Source of the DNA: Sphingosinicella sp. LHD-64
GTDB lineage: Bacteria > Pseudomonadota > Alphaproteobacteria > Sphingomonadales > Sphingomonadaceae
Assembly (NCBI RefSeq): GCF_031157375.1
Contig: NZ_JAVIFV010000001.1
Span: 310,001 to 374,000 of the forward strand
DNA: 64,000 nucleotides
Direction of reading: 5' to 3'
Below, in pieces: positions 56,925 to 64,000 of this stretch (the stretch's first letter is position 1; every line of letters begins with the position of its first letter). The position numbers were made by a program, and so were the translations under genes. A model generated the notes under the pieces. It had not been told where the DNA came from and did not search any database. It worked only from the letters and a program-made list of their open reading frames with translations.

Positions 56925-59744
56925 CTACATCCGCACGGTCGCGCGGGCGTAGAAGAAGGTGCCCGGGACGTCATAGGTGGTCGGATCGAGATTGTTGAGG
57001 CCGCAGGTGAAACAGCCGGGCGGATCGACGTTGAACAGGTTGTTGGCGCCGATCGCGAAGCCGAACCCGCTCTCCAGGTTCCAGCGCAGCTGGATGTCGG
57101 TGTAGAAGCGCGAGCCCATCCGGTTGCCGTCCGCCTCGTCGACACCGCTGATGTAGCGGCCGGTCAGCGATGCGCCGAGTTCGCCCAGCGACCAATCGAG
57201 GATGCCGGTCGACTTGTAGCGGGGGAAGGCCTGATCCGGACTGCCCTGCTCGGTGCCCTCGCGCTCGATCTCGGTCACGCCGTCGGTCGCGGGCACCGTC
57301 ACCGTGTAGTTGAACAGCACCGAATTGTTCCAGGTGAGGCCGAAGACGCCGGCGCCGGTCTCGCCGGTGCGGTAGCTCACCGTGAAGTCGATGCCGTCGG
57401 TCTCGATGCTGGCGATGTTCTGCAGGAAGCCGCGGATCTGGGTGATCTGGCCCGAGCCGCTGCGGGTGATCGCGTCGCAGCTGAACTCGTCGAGCGTGTT
57501 GGCGCAGCGGCCGAGCAGCACCTCGGCATCGATCGCCTGGATCGCGCCGGCGACGCGGATGTTGAAATAGTTCGCCTCCAGCGTCAGCCGCGGCAGGAAG
57601 GACGGCCGCCAGACGGCGCCGACGCCCCAGCTTTCGCTGGTCTCGGCATCGAGATCCTGGTTGCCGCCGGTGACGACGGGAAGCTGCGGATTGTTCTGGA
57701 TGTAGCTGCCGTCGGCGGGGACGCCCACCGCGATGCAGTTGGCGCGGACCGCCGCCGAGGTGCTGAACGTGTTCGGCAGCGTCTGGCCGGCCGAGCACGG
57801 ATCCGGCGTCTCCTGGTCGAACCGCGACGGCGTGCCGAACAGCTCGCCGATGCTGGGCGCGCGGAAGCCCTCCGACCAGTTGCCGCGGATCAGCAGGTCG
57901 CGCACCGGCTCCCAGTTCACGCCGGCGCTGAAGGTCGTGGTCGACCCCGACGTCGAATAGTTGGACCAGCGGGCGGCACCGGTCACTTCGAGGCGGTGGA
58001 AGAAGGGCCGGTCGCCAAGCAGCGGCAACCGCAATTCCGCATAGGCCTCGTCGACATTGTAGCTGCCGCGGGTCGGCAGGGCCGGAATGTCGGAGCCGAG
58101 GCCGGCGGCGACGGTCGGATCGGGGTCGAAGCGGCCGCTCTGGTCGCGATGCTCGTAGCCGATGGCGAGTGCGGCGGTGCCGCCTGGCAGCTCGAACAGG
58201 CCGCCGCTGACGTTCACTGAGACGTCCCACAGTTCCTGCCGGCTGCTGTCGCGCTGGGTGAACGAGATATAGTCGAGCATCTCCGGGGTGATCGACCCTT
58301 CGCCGCCGAAGATGTTGAGCGGGACGCAGGGCGCAGTGCAATTGGCGATCGGCCCGAGCGCGCGCTGGACATTGGCGGCGTTGACGTTGCCGAACACGGT
58401 CTGCTTCGCGTCGTTGCGGCCCCAGGTCCCGTTGACGTCCCAATACCAGTTGTTGCCGAACAGATCGAACGATCCGTCGACCGTGCCGGCGACATAATAG
58501 GTATCGACACTCTGCTCGTAGCGGCGCGGACCGCCCTCGACGACACGGCGGGCGATCAGGTCATAGGTCGTCGCGTCGAGCGTTCCGAACGGATTGAAGG
58601 GGTTGCTGGCGTCGATCACGATCGTGTCGAGCAGGTTGCCGTTGCCGGCGTCCGGCCCGATGAACAGCGGCAGGGGCGCCGCCTGGTTGCGCGAGTTGCG
58701 GCGGTTGTAGATGCCGCGCAGACGCACCGTGATCGTATCGGTGAGCTCGTGGGTCAGGCTGACGAAGCCGCCATAGCGCTCCAGCGGGATCTGGATGAAG
58801 TTGTAGGGCGCGAAGTTGAAGGCGTCGGCACCACCCGCCCATGGCCGATAATCGGCAAGCGTCGGCGCGCGGCCGATGACCGGGGCGATCAGGGTCAGGT
58901 CGTCGGGACCGACGATGAAGCGGCCGAGCGGCGTACCGGAGCTGCAGCCGCCCGCGGCGCAGGAGGTCGCACCCGGTGTCGGAAAGAGCGAGATGTCGCG
59001 ATTGCCGGAGCGTATCTCGTCCTGGCGGATATAGTTGCCGCCGATGACGATCCGGGTGCGGTCGTCATTGCCGCCGAGGCCGTAGCTCATCTGGTAGTTC
59101 TGGGTGAAGCCGTCGCCTTCGTTGAAGATGCCGAGCTGGGCGGAGGCCTGGAGCCCGTCCTGCTGCTGGCGGGTGATGATGTTGACGACGCCGGCGATCG
59201 CATCCGAGCCGTAGATCGCCGAGGCGCCCGCCTGGAGCACTTCGATCCGCTCGATCATGCTTTCGGGAATCGAGTTGAGGTCGGTGGAGCCCGGCACGCC
59301 GCTGGCCGAGGCGCCGTTCACGAACCGCAGACCGTCGACCAGCACGAGGACGCGCTTGGACCCGAGATAGCGCAGATCCGCCTCGGCCGCGCCGGCGCCG
59401 ACGCCGCCGCCGTCGGGCGGGTTGCCGAAATTGCCGCTGTTGTTGAACCGGCTGTTGAGCGCGCCGCCCGACCCCGGCAGGCGCTGCAGCACGTCGGCGG
59501 CGGAGGTGAGGCCGGTCCGGTCGATGTCGCTGCGGTCGACGAACACGACGGGCTGGTCCTGATCCAGCGGATCGCGGCGGATGCGCGAGCCGGTGATGAT
59601 GATCGCCTCACCCTCGCCTTCGTCGGCGCCGGGCGGCAGCGTATCCTGGGCGTAAGCCGGTGCCGCAGCCATCAAGGCCGCCGATGCCACCGCGATCGCG
59701 GCGACGGTGGAATCCAGATGGAAGCGATGGGCAAGCGTGCGCAT
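56925..59744 (-). CDS. TonB-dependent receptor, large (sphingomonad type)
   Basis: 939 residues. The signal peptide ends at about residue 32 (APAYAQD). The plug domain (about 48-190) has [13 protein letters not shown], a [13 protein letters not shown]-type start ([11 protein letters not shown]) and [13 protein letters not shown], and [16 protein letters not shown] marks its end. The beta-barrel has [17 protein letters not shown] and [16 protein letters not shown], typical of large sphingomonad receptors. Ends with Met rather than the usual Phe (ARATVRM). Substrate unknown; no transport genes are adjacent. Confidence 0.9.
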   Translation of the reverse strand: MRTLAHRFHLDSTVAAIAVASAALMAAAPAYAQDTLPPGADEGEGEAIIITGSRIRRDPLDQDQPVVFVDRSDIDRTGLTSAADVLQRLPGSGGALNSRFNNSGNFGNPPDGGGVGAGAAEADLRYLGSKRVLVLVDGLRFVNGASASGVPGSTDLNSIPESMIERIEVLQAGASAIYGSDAIAGVVNIITRQQQDGLQASAQLGIFNEGDGFTQNYQMSYGLGGNDDRTRIVIGGNYIRQDEIRSGNRDISLFPTPGATSCAAGGCSSGTPLGRFIVGPDDLTLIAPVIGRAPTLADYRPWAGGADAFNFAPYNFIQIPLERYGGFVSLTHELTDTITVRLRGIYNRRNSRNQAAPLPLFIGPDAGNGNLLDTIVIDASNPFNPFGTLDATTYDLIARRVVEGGPRRYEQSVDTYYVAGTVDGSFDLFGNNWYWDVNGTWGRNDAKQTVFGNVNAANVQRALGPIANCTAPCVPLNIFGGEGSITPEMLDYISFTQRDSSRQELWDVSVNVSGGLFELPGGTAALAIGYEHRDQSGRFDPDPTVAAGLGSDIPALPTRGSYNVDEAYAELRLPLLGDRPFFHRLEVTGAARWSNYSTSGSTTTFSAGVNWEPVRDLLIRGNWSEGFRAPSIGELFGTPSRFDQETPDPCSAGQTLPNTFSTSAAVRANCIAVGVPADGSYIQNNPQLPVVTGGNQDLDAETSESWGVGAVWRPSFLPRLTLEANYFNIRVAGAIQAIDAEVLLGRCANTLDEFSCDAITRSGSGQITQIRGFLQNIASIETDGIDFTVSYRTGETGAGVFGLTWNNSVLFNYTVTVPATDGVTEIEREGTEQGSPDQAFPRYKSTGILDWSLGELGASLTGRYISGVDEADGNRMGSRFYTDIQLRWNLESGFGFAIGANNLFNVDPPGCFTCGLNNLDPTTYDVPGTFFYARATVRM

Positions 59745-59942
59745 GCGTGATCCCCTTTTTTATCTACGCGGCGCTTTTTGCAGCGCCTGGGGCGAGGAGA
59801 ATGCCTTCTCGCCGCCGTTGAAAAGAGGAAAGGCCGCGCGTGTTCCGCAGGCGGTGACGATTTTACGACAAAGTTGCACGACTGCCGCAGGACACCGTAT
59901 TGGCATGCGGGAACTACGGGGTTTCTAGATGCTCACAGTACC

Positions 59943-59964
59943 GTAAATACCGATGGTTATTTAC
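59943..59964. promoter_or_regulatory. inverted repeat between the TonB receptor and the kinase gene
   Basis: GTAAATA, 8-base spacer, TATTTAC, a 7-bp perfect inverted repeat in an AT-rich patch of the 255-bp gap between the receptor start and the histidine kinase end. It lies 199 bases upstream of the receptor start. It may bind a regulator; nothing else in this gap is recognisable. Confidence 0.4.
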
Positions 59965-59999
59965 CGCCAACTTGAATGAGGGCGATAGCAGAACAGGTT

Positions 60000-61466
60000 C
60001 TACTTGATCGCGATTGCGCCCGGCAGGATGACGCGAACGGTGAATCCACCGGTGCCGCGGTGGAAGGCGATCTCCCCGCCGTGGCTGCGCACGACGTCGC
60101 GGCTGATCGCCAGGCCAAGGCCTGTGCCGCCGGTCTCGCGGCTGCGTGAGCTGTCGAGCCGCTCGAAGGGCGCGAAGGCGCGCTCGGCATCCTCCGGGGC
60201 GATGCCGGGACCACGGTCGACGATGTCGATCACCACGCCGTCACCTTCGACCCTCAACGCGACCCGCACGCTTCCACCATAGCGGCAGCCATTGGCGATC
60301 AGATTGTCGAGCGCGCGGCGCATCGCGAGAGGGCGGCACAGGATGTCGAGATGATCGGGGCCCTCATAGGCCACGTCCTCGCCCATGTCCTTGCGCGTGT
60401 CGGCGAGGCTGATCAGGAGGGCGGCGAGATCGACCGGCTCCATCGCCTCGCTGCGCACCTCGCCGCGCATGAAGGCGAGCGCATCGGCGACCATCGCCTC
60501 CATCTCGGCGACATTGGCCTTCAATTGGATGCGCTGCTCCTCGTCGGGCACATATTCGGCGAGCAGACGCAGCCGGGTGAGCGGCGTCCTGAGGTCATGC
60601 GAGATCGCCGCGAGCACCTGCACCCGCTCGTCGACATAGCGCTTGAGGCGCAGCTGCATGGCATTGAAGGTGTCGGCGATGGCGGCGAATTCGGGCTGGC
60701 GCATGCCCGTGATCAGGGTCGGCTCGCGCTCCCGCCCCATCCGCTCGGCGGCGCTGGCGAGGCGCGAGAGCGGCGCGATGATGCTGCGTGCCATCCAGAT
60801 CGAAAAGATCGCCAGGATGAGAAGGTTGCCGGCAATCGCCAGCAGGTTGCGCATATAGTGCCAGCGCGCGTCGCTCGTCCGGCGAGGGTTCATCACGACC
60901 CAGCGCCCGTCGTCGCGGCGCACGGCGATGTCGAGCCGGCCGAGCACGCTGGTGCGGCCTGCCTCGACTTCCTCAGCGCTGAGCAGGCCCCGAAGACGGT
61001 CAAATCGCTCGGGCTCCCAGCGGTCGCTGGCCGCTTCCTGGGGGGACAGCAGGATCGGCGGCCGGGGAATGACCACCATTGAGGTGCTTGCCGACCGCTC
61101 CCAGAAATTGTCGCTGAAGGTTTCCGCCCGGACACGCACGTCGGCCACCGGCTTTCCGAGTGCGGCAGCGAGCGTGGCCTGCAGGCTCAGGGCGAACCTG
61201 TCGGAGCTGCCACCCTGGGAAAAGGCGGGCTCCGGCTGCAACTGAACCTCGAGAAAGTGCCCGACCGCTGGTCCCTCCGATTCCGCCCAATCGGCCCGGG
61301 CCACGCGCACGACCGCGTCGACCAGCCAGGCGCGCTGGGCCACCAGGAAGGGCGGCGGCGGGATCAGGGTGCGTAGCGCCTGATCGAGCGCGAACGAAGC
61401 GATCACCACGAGGATGATCGCGATCGCGAGGCGCGCGGACAGCTTCGGCCGCGGCAGACGCGTCAT
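60000..61466 (-). CDS. EnvZ-like sensor histidine kinase
   Basis: 488 residues. TM1 at about 12-32, a periplasmic sensor to about 205, TM2 at about 208-228, HAMP, then the phospho-acceptor His290 in LAAISHDLRTPLTRLR. The ATPase domain has NLIANGCRYGG, DRGPGIAPED and TGGTGLGLAISR. The periplasmic part is larger than in the first kinase of this window. It overlaps the response regulator stop by ATGA (61466-61463), so the pair is coupled. Confidence 0.93.
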   Translation of the reverse strand: MTRLPRPKLSARLAIAIILVVIASFALDQALRTLIPPPPFLVAQRAWLVDAVVRVARADWAESEGPAVGHFLEVQLQPEPAFSQGGSSDRFALSLQATLAAALGKPVADVRVRAETFSDNFWERSASTSMVVIPRPPILLSPQEAASDRWEPERFDRLRGLLSAEEVEAGRTSVLGRLDIAVRRDDGRWVVMNPRRTSDARWHYMRNLLAIAGNLLILAIFSIWMARSIIAPLSRLASAAERMGREREPTLITGMRQPEFAAIADTFNAMQLRLKRYVDERVQVLAAISHDLRTPLTRLRLLAEYVPDEEQRIQLKANVAEMEAMVADALAFMRGEVRSEAMEPVDLAALLISLADTRKDMGEDVAYEGPDHLDILCRPLAMRRALDNLIANGCRYGGSVRVALRVEGDGVVIDIVDRGPGIAPEDAERAFAPFERLDSSRSRETGGTGLGLAISRDVVRSHGGEIAFHRGTGGFTVRVILPGAIAIK

Positions 61467-62191
61467 GCCTCGGCCTCGACCGCCGCGGAGAAGAAATAGC
61501 CGCCGTTGCGCACCGTCTTGATGAGGTCAGGCGCGTGGGGATTTGCCTCCACCTTGCGGCGCAACCGGCTGACCTGCACGTCGATGCTGCGATCGATGTT
61601 GAGGCTCGATCGGCCGTGGACATAATCGAGCAGCTGGTCGCGGCTCAGCACCTGCTGCGGGTGCTGGACGAGGGCCACGAGCAGGTCGAACTCGCCGGTG
61701 GTCAGCTCGACCAGCGATCCGGCGGGTGAGACGAGTGTGCGCCGGCCGATATCGAGCGTCCAACCACCGAAACGGAAACGACTGGCGAAGAGCGCCACCG
61801 GCGGCGGCGCATTCATCGAGGCCCGGCGCAGCGTCGCACGCAACCGGGCGAGCAGCTCGCGCGGGTTGAACGGCTTGGGCACATAATCGTCGGCGCCGAT
61901 TTCCAGCCCGACGACCCGATCGGTCTCGCCGCCACGCGCAGTCAGCAGGATGATCGGCACGGTGCTCCGGCTGCGCAGGCGCTGACACAAGGTGAAGCCG
62001 TCGTCGCCCGGCATCATCACATCGAGCACGACGGCGTCAAAGCGATACTGGACGACGAGCTCGCTCATCTGCCCCCCGTCGGCCGCGGTGGTCACGCGCA
62101 GGCCGTTGTCGCCGAGATAGCGCGCCAGCATGGTGCGTATCTGCCGGTCGTCGTCGACGATCAGGACGTGCGGCGTCTCCTGTCGGGCCAT
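61463..62191 (-). CDS. OmpR-family response regulator
   Basis: 242 residues from the ATG at 62191 (a much longer frame upstream has no start that makes sense). Receiver residues: acidic pair in IVDDDRQIR, phospho-acceptor Asp57 in VVLDVMMPGDDGF, and Lys in VPKPFNPREL. The C-terminal winged helix ends QVSRLRRKVEANP and IKTVRNGGYFF. Divergent from the MipA/OmpV gene 137 bases away, so that outer-membrane protein may be a target. Confidence 0.94.
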   Translation of the reverse strand: MARQETPHVLIVDDDRQIRTMLARYLGDNGLRVTTAADGGQMSELVVQYRFDAVVLDVMMPGDDGFTLCQRLRSRSTVPIILLTARGGETDRVVGLEIGADDYVPKPFNPRELLARLRATLRRASMNAPPPVALFASRFRFGGWTLDIGRRTLVSPAGSLVELTTGEFDLLVALVQHPQQVLSRDQLLDYVHGRSSLNIDRSIDVQVSRLRRKVEANPHAPDLIKTVRNGGYFFSAAVEAEA

Positions 62192-62328
62192 GGCCGCCGG
62201 ATAGCGCGCCCGGCAGGCCGAGTCTGTATCCGTAACATTCCGCAATATTTCGACACCGGGCGGAAATCCCAAGGTGGCGGCCGGGGCGTATAGGCGCCGA
62301 GCCCATCCTGAATCCCCGGAGCCCCGCA

Positions 62329-63150
62329 ATGCATGCCATTTCCTCGCCGCGTCTCGTCCAATCCCGCCCCGGCTGGCGCCACGCCTTCCTGCTGCTCGTT
62401 CTGCCGTTGGCTGCCATGTCGACCAAAGCCCGGGCGCAAGAAGCGGATTGGCAGGTGTCGATCGGCGGCGGCGGGTTGTACACGCCCGACTATGAGGGGT
62501 CGGACGACTATCAACTCCTCCCCTTTCCGTTCGTCTCGGTCGGCTATCGCGACCTCTTCTACCTGCGCGGGCCGGAGGCGGGTTTCAATCTGCTGCGCCT
62601 GCGCCCGAGCGACGATGTCCGGATCAACCTCGGCCCGGTGGCGCGCTTCCGTCGCGACCGGCCGGAGGACCGCAATGACGACCTGATCGGACTGGGCGAC
62701 GTCGATGTCGCGATCGAGCTCGGCGGCGCGCTGTCGATCGAGTATCGCGATGCCTGGCTGCGCGTCAGCGTGGCGCAGGATGTCGCGGGCGGCCATGAAG
62801 GGCTGGTCGGCGAGGGCGAGGCTGGCATCCGTTTCGATCTCGCGGATCGCCTGAACGCCTCGGTCAGCGCCCGCGCGAGCTGGGCCGACCGCGACTATAT
62901 GGGTGCCTATTTCAGCGTGACGCCCACACAATCCGCCGCCAGTGGCCTTCCCGTCTATCAGGCCGGCAGCGGCATCAAGGATGCCGGCGCCGGCCTCAGC
63001 CTCAGCTACCAGCTGGGCCGCCATTGGACGATCTCCGCCATCGGCGGCTACACCCGCCTGCTCGGCGATGCCGCCGACGCGCCGCTGGTCACGCTGCGGG
63101 GATCGCGGGACCAATGGCAGGGCGGCCTGTTCCTGGCCTACCGTTTCTGA
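62329..63150 (+). CDS. MipA/OmpV-family outer-membrane protein
   Basis: 273 residues. The signal peptide ends near ARAQEA (36). The mature barrel begins WQVSIGGGGLYTPDYEGSDDYQL and has LPFPFVSVGYRD, all typical of MipA/OmpV scaffolding proteins. It ends WQGGLFLAYRF with the C-terminal Phe used for barrel assembly. The GGAG at about 62318 lies a suitable distance before the ATG. Facing the two-component pair; regulation by it is likely but not shown. Confidence 0.9.
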   Translation: MHAISSPRLVQSRPGWRHAFLLLVLPLAAMSTKARAQEADWQVSIGGGGLYTPDYEGSDDYQLLPFPFVSVGYRDLFYLRGPEAGFNLLRLRPSDDVRINLGPVARFRRDRPEDRNDDLIGLGDVDVAIELGGALSIEYRDAWLRVSVAQDVAGGHEGLVGEGEAGIRFDLADRLNASVSARASWADRDYMGAYFSVTPTQSAASGLPVYQAGSGIKDAGAGLSLSYQLGRHWTISAIGGYTRLLGDAADAPLVTLRGSRDQWQGGLFLAYRF

Positions 63151-63160
63151 GCGCCGCCTC

Positions 63161-64000
63161 TCAGCGGCCGGCGGGCCCCGGCAGGCTCAAATAGTGCAGG
63201 CGCCGGATCTCGCGGCGGCCGCGGACGACCGTGTCGAGGATGAGCCCGGCGAAAAAGCCGAGGGCGGCGAGGATCATCAGGCCGGTCGCCAGAATTGCGG
63301 TCGGAAAGCGAGGGACGAGCCCGGTCTTGGCGAAGGTGACGGCGAGGGGGATGGCGAGGATGATTGCGGCCACCGCGAGCGCGAGGCTGAAGCAGCCGTA
63401 GAACAAAACGGGCCGCTCGATCCGGTAGAGATGCAGGATCGTCCTCGCGATCCGCCAGCCGTCGCGCCAGGTGGAGAGCTTCGATTCCGAGCCTTCCGGT
63501 CGCGCGCCATAGGCGGTCGCCACCTCGCCCACCGGCATCGCCAGCTCGAGCGCGTGGACGGAGATTTCGGTTTCGGTCTCGAAGCCGCGCGACAAAGCGG
63601 GAAAGCTCTTCACGAAGCGGCGCGAGAAGACGCGATAGCCCGAGAAGACGTCGCTGAACGTGCGCCCGAAGAGCCCGGCGAGCAGGCCGGTGAACAGCTT
63701 GTTGCCGAGCACATGGCCGCGCCGATAGGCCTCGGTCTCCACTTCGGACCTGCGCGCGCCGACGACCATGTCGAGCTGCTCGTCGAGGAGCTTCCGGACC
63801 AGCGCCGGAGCGGCCGAGGCGTCGTAGGTCGCATCTCCGTCGGCCATGACATAGATGTCCGCCTCGACGTCCGCGAACATGCGGCGGACGACATTGCCCT
63901 TGCCCTGCATCTTCTCGGACCGGACGACGGCGCCCGCCGCTTCGGCGACCTCGCGGGTGCGGTCGGTCGAATTGTTGTCGTAGACGTAGACGGTGGCGTC
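63161..64000 (-). CDS. GT2-family glycosyltransferase with C-terminal membrane segments (5' end outside window)
   Basis: Incomplete: the frame runs through the right edge, so the N-terminal catalytic start is missing. The visible 279 residues begin DATVYVYDNNSTDRT, then MADGDATYDASAAP (the DxD-like motif for nucleotide sugar binding), and the two C-terminal hydrophobic segments lie near ACFSLALAVAAIILAIPLAV and AILATGLMILAALGFFAGLI-like stretches. The RVFSRRFVKSFPALSRGFETETEISVHA region is typical of polyprenyl-phosphate glycosyltransferases (DPM1/GtrB-like). Confidence 0.88.
   Translation of the reverse strand, partial: DATVYVYDNNSTDRTREVAEAAGAVVRSEKMQGKGNVVRRMFADVEADIYVMADGDATYDASAAPALVRKLLDEQLDMVVGARRSEVETEAYRRGHVLGNKLFTGLLAGLFGRTFSDVFSGYRVFSRRFVKSFPALSRGFETETEISVHALELAMPVGEVATAYGARPEGSESKLSTWRDGWRIARTILHLYRIERPVLFYGCFSLALAVAAIILAIPLAVTFAKTGLVPRFPTAILATGLMILAALGFFAGLILDTVVRGRREIRRLHYLSLPGPAGR

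Noticed and set aside
1-64000. CRISPR array, prophage, IS or restriction-modification locus
   Set aside because: No spaced direct repeats, no integrase, transposase, phage structural or methylase genes were seen; the repeats present are palindromic and dispersed.

Overview
The window looks like chromosomal DNA of an aerobic alphaproteobacterium, most likely a member of the Sphingomonadales. This rests on very high GC, frequent GTG/TTG starts, two TonB-dependent receptors, an EcfG-type (GGAAC-N17-CGTT) promoter, the E1-E2 and KorAB gene forms, and many short palindromic intergenic repeats that begin CGTCA and end TGACG. It holds about 67 protein genes and one tRNA-Lys. There is no phage, IS element, plasmid or CRISPR signal, and no stretch over 300 bases lacks a gene. 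The last gene, a glycosyltransferase, runs off the right edge.

Layout. 1-6 kb: folK, tRNA-Lys, a membrane protein, an unusual SLOG-like/class III cyclase protein, an OmpR/EnvZ pair and a lipoprotein. 6-10.6 kb: an EF-hand protein, a TonB receptor behind a Zur-box-like sequence (probable zinc uptake) and a beta-lactamase-fold hydrolase. 10.6-21 kb: a phenylacetate catabolic island with a TetR regulator, paaABCDE carrying an inserted DUF3291 gene, thiolase, paaI, paaG and paaZ. Two identical 12-bp palindromes mark its promoters. 21-24 kb: accessory genes, including a redoxin/2OG-oxygenase fusion and a frameshifted HNH gene. 24-29 kb: aromatic aminotransferase, fused 2-oxoacid dehydrogenase E1, and E2, divergent from an Lrp-type regulator. 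30-34 kb: the Ku/LigD end-joining operon. 34-45 kb: signalling and central metabolism (GGDEF, MBL, acyl-CoA dehydrogenase with a LiuR-like MerR, purF, SDR, CFA synthase). 44.6-48 kb: korA/korB with two tiny genes between them. 48-53 kb: rppH, DUF481 porin-like protein and an arginine succinyltransferase (AST) segment. 53-64 kb: DUF3008, orthocaspase, Kef antiporter, second TonB receptor, second OmpR/EnvZ pair facing a MipA/OmpV gene, and a GT2 fragment.

How parts work together. The paa genes form a near-complete ring-epoxidation and ring-opening route from phenylacetyl-CoA. The ligase paaK and the beta-oxidation genes paaF/paaH are not in the window. About 4 kb downstream, an aromatic aminotransferase overlaps a 2-oxoacid dehydrogenase E1 gene. 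This allows the testable idea that aromatic 2-oxoacids are converted straight to aryl-acetyl-CoA and fed to paa.

The strongest unexplained signals are: (i) palindromic repeats lying in frame inside three coding regions (LigD linker, PaaD N-terminus, E2 linker) and supplying a stop codon in a fourth (paaI); (ii) a 27-residue membrane peptide gene tied by an ATGA overlap into the kor operon; (iii) the DUF3291 gene between paaB and paaC; (iv) the SLOG-like/cyclase protein with altered catalytic residues; and (v) an orthocaspase with an EF-hand-like loop. All functional statements are from reading motifs by eye; no database search was run.
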